Source: DASQPR01 sp963797605
Lineage (GTDB): Bacteria; Actinomycetota; Actinomycetes; Mycobacteriales; Micromonosporaceae
Direction of reading: 5' to 3'
Length of the DNA stretch: 64,000 bases
Assembly (NCBI GenBank): GCA_963797605.1
Contig: CAWCPX010000004.1
Coordinates: 1 to 64,000 of the forward strand
In this document: positions 54,904-63,852 of the stretch, piece after piece
Numbering within the stretch: the stretch's first letter is position 1
Layout of the letters: each line of letters starts with the position of its first letter
Made by a program: the position numbers and the translations under genes
The notes under the pieces: model-generated
Database searches by the model: none
What the model was told of the DNA's origin: nothing
The model's input: the letters and a program-made list of their open reading frames with translations, nothing else

Positions 54904-55446
54904 ATGACCGTTATCGAGATGCCCGCCGTGCTCACGCTCGATGCCGTCGCCGCTATGGGCGAGGCCGACGAGTTGCACCGCTACGAACTCAGTAGCGACG
55001 GGGAACTCAAGGTCATGATGACCGCGACGCCGGAGCACGCCCGGATCGTCATGCGTCTTGTCGGCTGGTTCATGCGTCACAACTACTCCGACGAACAACT
55101 TCGCACCGACATGGGGATCTACACCGGCGGCGGCCGTCAACCCGACCTCACCGTCTGGCACGACGCGGCGCCTCGGCACGGGCTGGTCTCTGCCTACGTG
55201 CCCGTCGACGATCTATTGGTCGCCATTGAAGTGGTCTCCCCCGGTTCCCGGCAGAACGACCTCGTCGACAAGCTCGCCGAATACCAGACCGCCGGCATCG
55301 CGCAGTATTGGACGGTCGAGCACACCGGCACCCAGCCCGTCACCATGCACCGCCTCGGCGACGACCGCCGCTACGTGACCCGCGGCCCGGTGCCGCTGGC
55401 GTGGCTGCTGCGGCAAAACCCGTCGGAGTTGCTGACGGCACCGTAG
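54904..55446 (+). CDS. Uma2 family restriction endonuclease-like protein
   Basis: A 180-residue Uma2 (DUF820) protein of the PD-(D/E)xK nuclease fold. Active-site strands are visible: GIYTGGGRQPDLTVWHD (Asp), VAIEVVSPGSRQNDLVDK (Glu and the following Lys), and AGIAQYWTVE. Uma2 genes are abundant and often solitary; their biological role is unsettled. Start ATG 54904 has a good GGAGGGAG site. Confidence 0.85.
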   Translation: MTVIEMPAVLTLDAVAAMGEADELHRYELSSDGELKVMMTATPEHARIVMRLVGWFMRHNYSDEQLRTDMGIYTGGGRQPDLTVWHDAAPRHGLVSAYVPVDDLLVAIEVVSPGSRQNDLVDKLAEYQTAGIAQYWTVEHTGTQPVTMHRLGDDRRYVTRGPVPLAWLLRQNPSELLTAP

Positions 55447-55505
55447 GCGTGCCAAGGTCGATTACGTGTAACGCGTTCGCAATCAGCGGGCCGTAGCGTC
55501 AGGTC

Positions 55506-57086
55506 ATGGCGGACCTGTTCGAGGATTACCAGCCCGGACCCGGCTGGGACGAGATGTTCGCGGACAGCGGCAGCCCTCGCGCCGCATACGAAGCCCTGCA
55601 CGCCGCGCTGCGCCCGCTCGCCGGTTCCGAGCTGCGACTACGCGCCGACGTGCTCGCCCGGGCCTTCCTGGATCAGGGCATCACCTTCGCGCTCAAGGGC
55701 GTCGAGCGACCCTTCCCGACCGACATCATTCCCCGCATCATCACCGCGGCCCAGTGGCGGCACGTCGAAGCGGGCGTCTCCCAACGGGTCCGCGCGCTGG
55801 AGGCGTTTCTGGCCGACGTCTACGGGCCGCAGGCCGCCCTCCACGACCGCGTCGTCCCGAGCCGGGTCATCGTCACCAGCGCCAACTTCGTCCGCGAAGC
55901 AGCCGGCATCACCCCGGCCAACGGCGTACGCGTCCATGTCGCAGGTGTTGACCTCATCCGCGACGAACGCGGCGACTTTCGGGTGCTGGAAGACAATGTG
56001 CGCACCCCGTCCGGCGTCAGCTACGTCGTGGAGAACCGGCGCTTCATGGCGAACGTGGTTCCGGAAGTCTTCGCCACCACCAGAATCCGCGCCGTCGACG
56101 ACTATCCGTCGATGCTCCTCGGAGCGCTCCGAGCGGCCGCGCCGAAAGGCGTCGACGAACCCACCGTCGTCGTGCTCACGCCCGGCGTCCACAACTCCGC
56201 CTACTTCGAGCACGCCCTGCTGGCGCGCGAGATGGGCGTCGAACTCGTCGAAGGCCGTGATCTCGTCTGCGCCGGCAACGAGGTCGCCATGCGCACCACG
56301 GCCGGCGAACAGCGCGTCGATGTCATCTACCGCCGGATCGACGATGACTTCCTCGATCCCGTGCACTTCCGCACCGACTCGGTCCTCGGCTGCGCCGGCC
56401 TCATCAACTCGGCCCGCGCCGGCAAAGTCACCATCGCGAACGCGGTCGGCAACGGCGTCGCCGACGACAAACTGCTCTACACCTACGTGCCCGACCTGAT
56501 TCGCTACTACCTCGGCGAGACCCCGCTGCTCGACAACGTCGAGACGCATCGCCTCGACGATCCCGGCGTGCTCGAACACGTGCTCGCCCACTGCCACGAA
56601 CTCGTGGTGAAACCCGTCGACGGCTCCGGCGGATCCGGCATCGTCATCGGCTCCCAGGCCAGTGACGAAGAACTCGACGCGCTCCGCAAGAAACTCACCC
56701 GCGACCCCCGGGGCTGGATCGCCCAACGCGAGGTCAAGCTCTCGATGGTCCCCACCCTCATCGGCGACAAGCTGCGACCCCGCCACGTCGACCTGCGACC
56801 GTTCGCCGTCAACGACGGAAACACCGTCTCCGTCCTTCCCGGCGGGCTGACCCGGGTCGCCCTGCCCGAGGGCGCACTCGTCGTCAACTCCAGCCAGGGC
56901 GGCGGCTCGAAAGACACCTGGGTGCTCATGGGCCCGGCCGACACCGATCCCGCGACCCCGACCGGCCGCTCCGACGACCACCCGGGCGCGATTCCGGCGC
57001 AACGGCCGCCCGATCCCGGCCCCGACGCCGCCGCCGTCTCCGGCCAACAGCAGCAACAGCAGCAGTCCCGGGAGGTCCGATGCTGA
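55506..57086 (+). CDS. Circularly permuted ATP-grasp protein
   Basis: A 526-residue protein of the circularly permuted type 2 ATP-grasp family (GPGWDEMFADSGSPRAAYEA, ITFALKGVERPFPTDIIPRI, VLEDNVRTPSGVSYVVENRR, LVVKPVDGSGGSGIVIGSQA). The KPVDGSGGSG loop is the glycine-rich nucleotide-binding segment. A low-complexity C-terminus (PPDPGPDAAAVSGQQQQQQQ) is unusual. Its stop overlaps the start of the alpha-E gene, making the two coupled. ATP-grasp/alpha-E/transglutaminase sets are predicted to form peptide-like bonds on an unknown substrate. Confidence 0.9.
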   Translation: MADLFEDYQPGPGWDEMFADSGSPRAAYEALHAALRPLAGSELRLRADVLARAFLDQGITFALKGVERPFPTDIIPRIITAAQWRHVEAGVSQRVRALEAFLADVYGPQAALHDRVVPSRVIVTSANFVREAAGITPANGVRVHVAGVDLIRDERGDFRVLEDNVRTPSGVSYVVENRRFMANVVPEVFATTRIRAVDDYPSMLLGALRAAAPKGVDEPTVVVLTPGVHNSAYFEHALLAREMGVELVEGRDLVCAGNEVAMRTTAGEQRVDVIYRRIDDDFLDPVHFRTDSVLGCAGLINSARAGKVTIANAVGNGVADDKLLYTYVPDLIRYYLGETPLLDNVETHRLDDPGVLEHVLAHCHELVVKPVDGSGGSGIVIGSQASDEELDALRKKLTRDPRGWIAQREVKLSMVPTLIGDKLRPRHVDLRPFAVNDGNTVSVLPGGLTRVALPEGALVVNSSQGGGSKDTWVLMGPADTDPATPTGRSDDHPGAIPAQRPPDPGPDAAAVSGQQQQQQQSREVRC

Positions 57087-58039
57087 GCCGCATCGCCGAG
57101 TCGCTGTTCTGGATCGGCCGCTACGTCGAGCGCGCCGAAGCGACCTCCCGCATCCTCGAAGTGCACCTGCAGCGAATGCTGCACGATCCGTGGACCGACG
57201 AGGCGCAAGCGTGCCAGAGCCTGCTCAACGTCATGGGGCTGCCGCGCGGCGACAGCGACACGATCGCGAGCATGCCCGGCGTCATCGAACGCCTCGGCCT
57301 CGACCCCACCAGTTCCTCATCGGTGCTCGGCGCGCTCACGCTGGCCCGCGAAAACGCGCGCGGCGCTCGCGAAACCGTCCCCGCCGACATGTGGGAAACG
57401 CTCAACACCACCTGGCACGGCCTCGCCAACGCTCGGCAACGCATTGACGAGCGCGGAGTGCATAACTTCTTTCGCTGGGTACGCGACCGATGCTCAGTCC
57501 TCGCCGGTGTCGCGGACGCCACCATGAGCCGTGACGAGGGCTGGCTCTTCCTCGTGCTCGGGCGCAGCATCGAACGCGTCGACATGAGCGCCCGGCTGCT
57601 CTCCACGCACCGCCGAGCCGGCGGCACCATCCCAAGCTGGCTCACCCTCCTGCGGGCGTGCGGCGCCTGGGAAACCTACCTGCGCACCTACCGCGGCGCC
57701 CTCGACGACCGTCACGCCGCCGAGTTCCTGCTGCTCGACCGGCTGTTCCCGCGCTCGGTACTGGCCGCGCTCATGACCGCCGAGGGCTGCGTCGCCGAAT
57801 TGGAATCGACGCTCGGCATCAGCCGCTCGACCCGCGTGGGCATGGGCACGGACGCCCAGCGCGTCATCGGCCGGGCCCGCACCGACCTCGCGTACCGGTC
57901 GCCCGACGAACTGATCGCGGACCTCGGCGCCGTGCTCGAACGCCTCGAACGCACCTGTACGCGCGCCAACGAAGCGGTCTCGGTCCGTTACTTCCGGCAG
58001 ACGGCGGCCGTCGCCTGGCAGGCGGAATTCGTTGCCTAA
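57080..58039 (+). CDS. Alpha-E domain protein
   Basis: A 319-residue all-helical alpha-E protein (LSRIAESLFWIGRYVERAEA, EVHLQRMLHDPWTDEAQACQ, FFRWVRDRCSVLAGVADATM, FLLLDRLFPRSVLAALMTAE). It is always found with the ATP-grasp and transglutaminase genes. It overlaps the first gene by 7 bp and precedes the transglutaminase by 18 bp. Its likely role is partner or scaffold of the ATP-grasp enzyme. Confidence 0.92.
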   Translation: MLSRIAESLFWIGRYVERAEATSRILEVHLQRMLHDPWTDEAQACQSLLNVMGLPRGDSDTIASMPGVIERLGLDPTSSSSVLGALTLARENARGARETVPADMWETLNTTWHGLANARQRIDERGVHNFFRWVRDRCSVLAGVADATMSRDEGWLFLVLGRSIERVDMSARLLSTHRRAGGTIPSWLTLLRACGAWETYLRTYRGALDDRHAAEFLLLDRLFPRSVLAALMTAEGCVAELESTLGISRSTRVGMGTDAQRVIGRARTDLAYRSPDELIADLGAVLERLERTCTRANEAVSVRYFRQTAAVAWQAEFVA

Positions 58040-58057
58040 CCTCGGAGGAGACAGCTG

Positions 58058-58903
58058 ATGGGCTGGCGCCTGCAGATCAGTCACCGCACCGGTTTCACGT
58101 ACGGCGGGGCGGTCGCGTCGTCGTACAACGAGGCCCGGATGTCCCCCGCCACCGAAGCCCGGCAGACGGTGCTCGACAGCCAGGTAACCGTCTGGCCGGC
58201 CGCCCGCACCTTCACCTATCGCGACTACTGGGACACCCAGGTCACCGCGTTCGACGTACACGTGCCGCACGACAAGCTCGAAGTCATCGCGGAAGCACTC
58301 GTGGAGACATCCGCCGCCGAGGCCGTCAGCGGCGGCCTCACCTGGTCGGACCTGGGGTCCCCGGACATCACCGACCGGCGCGCCGAAATGCTGCTGCCCA
58401 CGCCACGCACCGCCCTCGACGACGATCTGACCGAAATCGCGGCATCGATCCGCGGTTCGCACGACACCCCCGGTGCTGCTGCCGCCACCATCTGCGAGCT
58501 GATCAACGAGAAGATCGCGTACGTGCCCGGAAGCACCGGCGTGCAGACCGACGCGGTGCAGGTGTGGCGCCAGAAGGAAGGCGTCTGCCAGGACATCTCC
58601 CACCTCAGCGTCGGTCTGCTTCGGGCGCTCGGAATGCCGGCCCGGTACGTCTCCGGTTACCTGTACCCGACGAAAGACGCCCAACTCGGCGACACCGTGA
58701 TCGGGCAGAGCCACGCGTGGGTCGAATGGTTCGACGGCACCTGGCGCGGCTTCGACCCGACCAACGGCATCCCGATCGGCGAGCGCCACGTGATCGTCGG
58801 ACGCGGGCGTGACTACGCCGACGTACCACCCCTCAAAGGTGTGTACGCCGGTCCCGCGAACACCGGCCAAGCAGTCGAGGTGTCGTTGACGCGTGTCCGC
58901 TGA
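58058..58903 (+). CDS. Transglutaminase-like cysteine protease
   Basis: A 281-residue protein with the N-terminal strand domain of bacterial transglutaminase-like proteins (WRLQISHRTGFTYGGAVASS, FTYRDYWDTQVTAFDVHVP) and the papain-like core. The catalytic triad is visible: Cys in QKEGVCQDISHLSVGLLRAL, His in GQSHAWVEWFDG, Asp in GFDPTNGIPIGERHVIVG. The set of three genes is conserved in many bacteria. It probably cleaves or transfers an amide bond made by the ATP-grasp partner. Confidence 0.92.
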   Translation: MGWRLQISHRTGFTYGGAVASSYNEARMSPATEARQTVLDSQVTVWPAARTFTYRDYWDTQVTAFDVHVPHDKLEVIAEALVETSAAEAVSGGLTWSDLGSPDITDRRAEMLLPTPRTALDDDLTEIAASIRGSHDTPGAAAATICELINEKIAYVPGSTGVQTDAVQVWRQKEGVCQDISHLSVGLLRALGMPARYVSGYLYPTKDAQLGDTVIGQSHAWVEWFDGTWRGFDPTNGIPIGERHVIVGRGRDYADVPPLKGVYAGPANTGQAVEVSLTRVR

Positions 58904-58936
58904 CCAGGCGGCCTGAACTGTGCTGTGCTTAGCGTC

Positions 58937-59554
58937 ATGGATACGTGGCAGATGATCAGCTCCGAGCGCGCCAGTCTCGTCAACGCGCTGGCCGCCCTCG
59001 ACGACGCCGACTGGGCGAAGCCGTCTCTGTGCGAGGGCCGCACCGTGCGGGACACGGTCGGGCACATCGTCGCCACGGCGAACACGACGCCGCCGAAATT
59101 CATCGCGGGCTTTGTCGGTAGCGGGTTCAATTTCGGCAAGTTCGCCGACAAGGGCATTCAAACCACGATCGCCGGCCGGACCAACGCCGATCTCGTCGAA
59201 GCGCTGCGTTCCACGATCAACTCGCACAGCGCGCCGCCCGGGCCGACCGCGTCGTGGCTCGGTGAGACGATCGTGCACGGCGAGGACGTGTTCCGGGCGC
59301 TCGGCGAATACCGTCCACATCCGGTCGAGCACGTGGTGGCCGTGGCCGATTTCTACGCCGGCAGCAACGCGTTGATCGGATCGAAGAAGCGCATCGACGG
59401 GGTGACGCTGGTGGCGACGGATACCGAGTGGCGGCACGGGGCTGGCCCCGAGGTGAGTGGCCCGATGATCGCGCTGGTGATGGCGATGACGGGCCGGAAG
59501 GTCGCGCTGGACGACGTGACGGGCGACGGCGTATCGGTGCTGCGGGCTCGGTGA
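58937..59554 (+). CDS. Mycothiol-type maleylpyruvate isomerase family protein
   Basis: A 205-residue DinB-fold protein (WQMISSERASLVNALAALDD, LCEGRTVRDTVGHIVATANT, LGETIVHGEDVFRALGEYRP, VAVADFYAGSNALIGSKKR). His in VGHIVATA and in IVHGEDVFRALG are the metal-binding candidates. It matches the TIGR03083/MDMPI families dependent on mycothiol. It follows the transglutaminase by 33 bp. ATG 58937 starts the conserved part. Substrate unknown. Confidence 0.85.
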   Translation: MDTWQMISSERASLVNALAALDDADWAKPSLCEGRTVRDTVGHIVATANTTPPKFIAGFVGSGFNFGKFADKGIQTTIAGRTNADLVEALRSTINSHSAPPGPTASWLGETIVHGEDVFRALGEYRPHPVEHVVAVADFYAGSNALIGSKKRIDGVTLVATDTEWRHGAGPEVSGPMIALVMAMTGRKVALDDVTGDGVSVLRAR

Positions 59555-59581
59555 CGGTTCGCTCGGGCTGACCTTGGCGAA

Positions 59582-59659
59582 TTACTGTTGCCCTGGGAGC
59601 AGTTGCTGACTTTCGCTCAGCCGCACAAGTGCGGACTTGTCGATCAGCCACGTCGTCAC
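59582..59659 (-). pseudogene. vapC: VapC-type PIN toxin stub
   Basis: GTG 59659 overlaps the antitoxin stop (GTGA). It reads TTWLIDKSALVRLSES, the start of a PIN-domain ribonuclease with its first acidic residue, and then loses similarity and stops (TAA 59584-59582) after 25 residues. A +1 or +2 shift does not restore PIN sequence, so the rest has been deleted, unlike the frame breaks elsewhere. Confidence 0.7.
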
Positions 59660-59880
59660 GACCAGGCCCCGCGCATGAGGTCATCATCGGCGAGGTCGGC
59701 GAACGTCCTCGAGAATCGAGACAGATCTTCTACCGTCGCGATGCTCCCGGGCACATGAGCCGCAGCCTGAGCGAGGGTGCGGCGTAGGTATTCGCTGCGT
59801 GAGAGTCCTTGCCGACCCGCATCAGCGTCGATTGCGGCCACAACGTCGTCGGGCACGTCCCTGATCAATAAGTCGGTCAT
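59656..59880 (-). CDS. vapB: Ribbon-helix-helix antitoxin (VapB type), orphan
   Basis: A 74-residue antitoxin: MTDLLIRDVPDDVVAAIDAD, GLSRSEYLRRTLAQAAA, then a toxin-binding tail (VEDLSRFSRTFADLADDDLM). The N-terminal strand and helix pair are typical of RHH antitoxins paired with PIN toxins. Its operator palindrome lies upstream, and the VapC partner is reduced to a stub directly downstream. It may be a relic or act on a related toxin elsewhere. Confidence 0.85.
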   Translation of the reverse strand: MTDLLIRDVPDDVVAAIDADAGRQGLSRSEYLRRTLAQAAAHVPGSIATVEDLSRFSRTFADLADDDLMRGAWS

Positions 59881-59893
59881 CACAGACCTCCGC

Positions 59894-59915
59894 AGCGATA
59901 TCTCACGATATCGCT
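59894..59915. promoter_or_regulatory. Palindromic operator of the VapB antitoxin
   Basis: AGCGATATC (59894-59902) and GATATCGCT (59907-59915) form perfect 9-bp arms with a 4-bp centre, 14 bp upstream of the vapB ATG. AT-rich dyads of this kind are bound by VapB or the VapBC complex for autoregulation. The site remains intact although the toxin is lost. Confidence 0.7.
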
Positions 59916-60011
59916 CCGTGATTACGGCATGCCACACTCGGCCTACGGCGTGATACCACACTGACGCAGGTTGGATCTTGATCTTGGACGTTGCCGTGGC
60001 ATCCTTTATGG

Positions 60012-61148
60012 GTGACTCCGACCCCTGCCCCGCTCGCCCTCGGCCAGCACCAGATTTGGCCGCCGGTTGTGCTCGCGCCGATGGCCGGCATCACCAATAT
60101 CGCTTTTCGACGCCTTTGTCGGGAACACGGTGCTGGCGTCTACGTCTGCGAGATGATCACGACCACCGCACTCGTCGAGCGCAATCCGAAGACGATGCAC
60201 ATGATCGCCTTCGACCCCGACGAGAAGCCCCGGTCCCTTCAGCTGTACGGCGTCGATCCCGATGTCGTCGCGAAGGCCGTCCACCGGGTCGTCGATGAGA
60301 ACCTCGCCGACCACATCGACCTCAACTTCGGCTGCCCGGTGCCCAAGGTCACCCGTCGGGGTGGCGGCGCCGCGTTGCCGTGGCGGCGGCGGCTCTTCGA
60401 GAAGATCGTCCGCAACGCTGTCGACGTGGCCGCGACCGGTGGCATCCCGGTGACCGTCAAATTCCGCAAGGGCATCGACGACGATCACCTGACCTACCTC
60501 GACGCGGGTCGCATCGCCGAAGACGCCGGAGTCGCGTTCGTCGCGCTGCACGCCCGCACCGCCGCCCAGCGGTATTCGGGCGTCGCCGACTGGGACGCGA
60601 TCGGCACGCTCAAGCAGCACCTGTCCATTCCGGTGCTCGGCAACGGCGACATCTGGGAGGGCGACGACGCGCTCCGGATGATGTCCGAAACCGGTGCCGA
60701 CGGTGTCGTGATCGGTCGCGGCTGCCTCGGCCGGCCGTGGCTGTTCGCCGACCTCGCGGCCGCGTTCGACGGGCGCACCGACCGGGTGCTCCCGACGCTG
60801 GGCGAGGTGATCGCGATGATGCGGCGGCACGCGCACCTGCTGGTCGAGGGGTTCGCCGACGAGAAGCACGGCTGTGCCGACTTCCGCAAACATGTCACGT
60901 GGTATTTGAAGGGATTCCCGGTCGGGTCCGAAATCCGCCGAGACATGTCCATGATCACGACGTTGGCGCAGCTCGACGACCTGCTCGGCAAGCTCGACGC
61001 CGACGAACCGTTCCCCGTCGGCATGCTCGGACAGCCCCGCGGCCGCACGAACGCGCCCGGCAAGGTCACGCTCCCGCACGGATGGCTCGACAACCGCGAC
61101 GACCTCACGGTGCCCGAAGGCGCCGAAACTGAGGATTCAGGCGGCTGA
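60012..61148 (+). CDS. dus: tRNA-dihydrouridine synthase (DusB type)
   Basis: A 378-residue FMN enzyme reducing uridine to dihydrouridine in the tRNA D-loop. It shows the barrel start VLAPMAGITNIAFRRLCREH, the catalytic Cys in LNFGCPVPKVTRRGGGAAL, the FMN motifs (VTVKFRKGID, FVALHARTAAQRYSG, VLGNGDIWEGDD, VVIGRGCLGRPWLFA), and a helical C-terminal RNA-binding domain. GTG 60012 is preferred to TTG 59991 because the Dus motif begins soon after it. Confidence 0.95.
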   Translation: MTPTPAPLALGQHQIWPPVVLAPMAGITNIAFRRLCREHGAGVYVCEMITTTALVERNPKTMHMIAFDPDEKPRSLQLYGVDPDVVAKAVHRVVDENLADHIDLNFGCPVPKVTRRGGGAALPWRRRLFEKIVRNAVDVAATGGIPVTVKFRKGIDDDHLTYLDAGRIAEDAGVAFVALHARTAAQRYSGVADWDAIGTLKQHLSIPVLGNGDIWEGDDALRMMSETGADGVVIGRGCLGRPWLFADLAAAFDGRTDRVLPTLGEVIAMMRRHAHLLVEGFADEKHGCADFRKHVTWYLKGFPVGSEIRRDMSMITTLAQLDDLLGKLDADEPFPVGMLGQPRGRTNAPGKVTLPHGWLDNRDDLTVPEGAETEDSGG

Positions 61149-61258
61149 GCTAAAACACGTGGCTTTCGCTCGGGCGCCGCTGAAAGACGACGTCTTCCCT
61201 CCTGGATCACAGCGCCTCCGGCGATGCTCCTCATCAGTCCATACGCCGTCGCGGCACC

Positions 61259-61930
61259 TCACGAAACCCTGAGAGGCTCGCCGTACCCGAAGAGGATGTT
61301 GCGGTTTTCGGTCACCCGCACTTTCAGCCGCCAACCGAGCGACGCGCCGAAATCCACCAGTTCCGCCGGCTGCCAGATTCGCTTGACGACCTGAAAGCCC
61401 CGTCCATCGTTGAGCCGGCGCTGCTGCACGTCACCGTCGAGCCGCGCCTCGCCGAAACTGTCCACGAAGAACACTCGGCCGCCCGGCCGCAGCGCCGACC
61501 CGACCTGACCCCAAAACCACGCCAACCGCTCGGCCGGCACGTGCGACAGCCAGTAACCGAAAAACACGAGGTCGAAGGCTGCGGGCGGCGGATTCCAGGC
61601 GAAGATGTCCGCGGTGACGAACTCCACCGACGCGGCGGCCGGTAGCCGCGACTGGTTGATCTCCAGCGTCTCCGGCGACGAGTCGACCGCTGTGACATGC
61701 CGTGCCCACCGGGCGAGCTGACGCGTCCAGATGCCGGTGCCCGCCGCATATTCGAGCACGTCACCGACCGGCGCGAAATCGTCCACGACCTGCTCGACCT
61801 GCGCCACGTCCGCGAACCAACGCTCCTCGTCGGCGGGCGCCAAGGCGTAGTTGCCCTGACGCAACCAAAACTCGTCGTACTCGCCCGCACGCTGCTGGTA
61901 ATAGGCGATCTGTTCGGCAAGAGGGTCCAC
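61259..61930 (-). CDS. Class I SAM-dependent methyltransferase
   Basis: A 223-residue methyltransferase. It has motif I VLEYAAGTGIWTRQLA, the adjacent acidic loop TAVDSSPETLEINQSRL, the later strand FVTADIFAWNPPPAAFDLVF, and the post-motif FFVDSFGEARLDGD. The N-terminal helix (IAYYQQRAGEYDEFWLRQGN) is common in ubiquinone/menaquinone-type or small-molecule methyltransferases. The acceptor is unknown. It is convergent with dus across a 110-bp gap that holds no clear structure. Confidence 0.85.
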   Translation of the reverse strand: MDPLAEQIAYYQQRAGEYDEFWLRQGNYALAPADEERWFADVAQVEQVVDDFAPVGDVLEYAAGTGIWTRQLARWARHVTAVDSSPETLEINQSRLPAAASVEFVTADIFAWNPPPAAFDLVFFGYWLSHVPAERLAWFWGQVGSALRPGGRVFFVDSFGEARLDGDVQQRRLNDGRGFQVVKRIWQPAELVDFGASLGWRLKVRVTENRNILFGYGEPLRVS

Positions 61931-61955
61931 GCCACCAGACGATAGCCTGTGCTAC

Positions 61956-63116
61956 ATGTCGCTCGAGACGTACAAAGACGAGATCTACGCCGCCGGCGCG
62001 ACCGGTGCGAAACCCGCTATCACCACGAACCTCGAGCAGATCGAAGCGGACGCGCAGCGCGTGCTGACCCCCGAGGCGTTCGGCTACATCGCGGGCAGCG
62101 CCGGCCTCGAAACCACCGCCCGGGCCAACCGGGCCGCGTTCGACCGCTGGCGGATCGTGCCCCGGATGCTCACCGACGTCAGCGCGCCCGACTTCTCGAC
62201 CACGGTGCTCGGCGCCACGCTCCCGACGCCGATGCTGCTCGCACCGATCGGCGTGCTAGGCATCGCGCACCCCGACGGCGAGGCTGCCGTCGCGCGGGCA
62301 GCCGCGGCCGAGGGCGTACCCATGGTGCTCTCGACCGCCTCCACCACGACGATCGAGCAGGTCGCCGAGGCCAGTGGCGACGGCCAACGGTGGTACCAAC
62401 TGTATTGGCCCGGCGACCGCGACGTGGCGGCGAGCTTCCTGAACCGCGCACAGACCAGCGGCTTCACCACACTCGTGGTCACCCTCGACACCCGCATCCT
62501 GGCCTGGCGCCCGCGTGACCTCGACTTCGGCTATCTACCGTTCATCCAGGGCATCGGCACCCAGATCTACCTCAGCGACCCCGCGTTCCAGGCCGGCCTG
62601 GAAAAGCCGGTCGAGGAAGATCCGATCGCCGCGTTCATGCACTACGCCCGCATGTTCGGCGACACCGCGCTGACGTGGAGCGACCTGCCGTGGCTGCGCG
62701 CGCACTGGGCCGGCCCGATCGTGCTCAAAGGCATCCAATCGGTCGCGGACGCACACCGAGCCGTCGCCGCCGGAATGGACGGCATCATCGTCTCCAACCA
62801 CGGCGGCCGGCAGGTCGACGGTGCCATCGGCGCGCTCGACGCCCTGCCCGGCATCGCGCACGCGGTCGGAAACCAGCTCAGCGTGCTCTTCGACAGCGGC
62901 ATCCGGTGCGGCTCCGACATCATCACGGCGCTCGCGCTCGGCGCCCAGGCGGTGCTCATCGGCCGGCCCTACGCCTACGGTCTCGCGCTCGGTGGCGAAA
63001 CCGGAGTCCGGCACGTGATCCGGTCGCTGCGGGCCGACTTCGAGGTGACGATGCGCGTGGCCGGGTTCGCGTCGCTCGACGATCTGACCGGAGAAATTCT
63101 GGCTCAGACCCGCTAG
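61956..63116 (+). CDS. FMN-dependent alpha-hydroxy acid oxidase, lactate 2-monooxygenase-like
   Basis: A 386-residue FMN barrel of the glycolate oxidase/lactate monooxygenase family: LTPEAFGYIAGSAGLETTAR, MVLSTASTTTIEQVAEASG, QLYWPGDRDVAASFLNRAQT, GIIVSNHGGRQVDGAIGALD with the catalytic His, and FDSGIRCGSDIITALALGAQ. The middle segment (RILAWRPRDLDFGYLPFIQG) resembles mycobacterial lactate 2-monooxygenase (L-lactate to acetate and CO2), which I favour over simple oxidase activity. The exact substrate is not proven. Confidence 0.85.
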   Translation: MSLETYKDEIYAAGATGAKPAITTNLEQIEADAQRVLTPEAFGYIAGSAGLETTARANRAAFDRWRIVPRMLTDVSAPDFSTTVLGATLPTPMLLAPIGVLGIAHPDGEAAVARAAAAEGVPMVLSTASTTTIEQVAEASGDGQRWYQLYWPGDRDVAASFLNRAQTSGFTTLVVTLDTRILAWRPRDLDFGYLPFIQGIGTQIYLSDPAFQAGLEKPVEEDPIAAFMHYARMFGDTALTWSDLPWLRAHWAGPIVLKGIQSVADAHRAVAAGMDGIIVSNHGGRQVDGAIGALDALPGIAHAVGNQLSVLFDSGIRCGSDIITALALGAQAVLIGRPYAYGLALGGETGVRHVIRSLRADFEVTMRVAGFASLDDLTGEILAQTR

Positions 63117-63820
63117 CCGATGCGGAGCACGCGGACCCGTTTCAGGTCAAGATCTTCAAGATCTCTGATCACGGGTACGTCATATCCGGCGACCTCCGTG
63201 ACATCACCACCGGCCACCGGCGCGTACGCCCTCCCAGGATCACCGACCAGCACCGTGGCAGCGCCGCACCGCCGCATGAACGCGAGCATCCGCTCGGCCA
63301 TCTGCCGGCTGTAGAACACGTCGCCCGCGAGCACGACATCGGCTTGAGCGGTGGTGTCGAGCATGTCGCCGAGCAGCACGTCGAGGGTCACGTCGTTGGT
63401 GGCCGCGTTGACGGCGATCGCGGCGGCCGCGAGCGGGTCGATCTCGTTCGCCGTGACCCGGCGCGCTCCGGCGAGCGCGGCCGCGATCGAGACGAGGCCG
63501 CCTCCGGCCGCGAGGTCGAGCACGTCCCGACCCCGCACGAGATCCGGATGGTCGAGCACGTAGCGCGCCAGTCCTTGGCCGCCGGCCCACGGGAAGGCCC
63601 AGAACGGCGGTGCCGAGCCCGCCTCACCTCGCTCCGGCTCGGCCTCTTCGAATTCCGCGCGCTCGACCTCCGGCGTCTCGTCGTCCGCCCAGAGGATTTC
63701 GGTGTGCTCCCACAGTGGCACCACTTCCGTGGCGGAATACATGACGACCTCGGGCACGAACGGCACGGCGCGGCGCATGGTGTGCTCGCGCACGAAACCT
63801 TCGAGCTTTTCGGGTGTCAC
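63113..63820 (-). CDS. Class I SAM-dependent methyltransferase (lysine/nicotinamide N-methyltransferase-like)
   Basis: A 235-residue protein with N-terminal helices (RAVPFVPEVVMYSATEVVPL) and the core motif VLDLAAGGGLVSIAAALAGA. The next motifs are VTANEIDPLAAAAIAVNAAT and ADVVLAGDVFYSRQMAERML. The order and the PPFWAFPWAGGQGLARYVLD block match ETFB-lysine methyltransferase-like proteins. It overlaps the lactate monooxygenase-like gene by 4 bp (convergent). The target is unknown. Confidence 0.8.
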   Translation of the reverse strand: MTPEKLEGFVREHTMRRAVPFVPEVVMYSATEVVPLWEHTEILWADDETPEVERAEFEEAEPERGEAGSAPPFWAFPWAGGQGLARYVLDHPDLVRGRDVLDLAAGGGLVSIAAALAGARRVTANEIDPLAAAAIAVNAATNDVTLDVLLGDMLDTTAQADVVLAGDVFYSRQMAERMLAFMRRCGAATVLVGDPGRAYAPVAGGDVTEVAGYDVPVIRDLEDLDLKRVRVLRIG

Positions 63821-63852
63821 GCGACGATCGTAGCGACGTTAGGGTGAGCGCC

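Noticed and set aside
54607..55179. A 190-residue minus-strand gene upstream of ppdK
   Set aside because: It overlaps the start of the well-supported Uma2 gene and reads as low-quality sequence.
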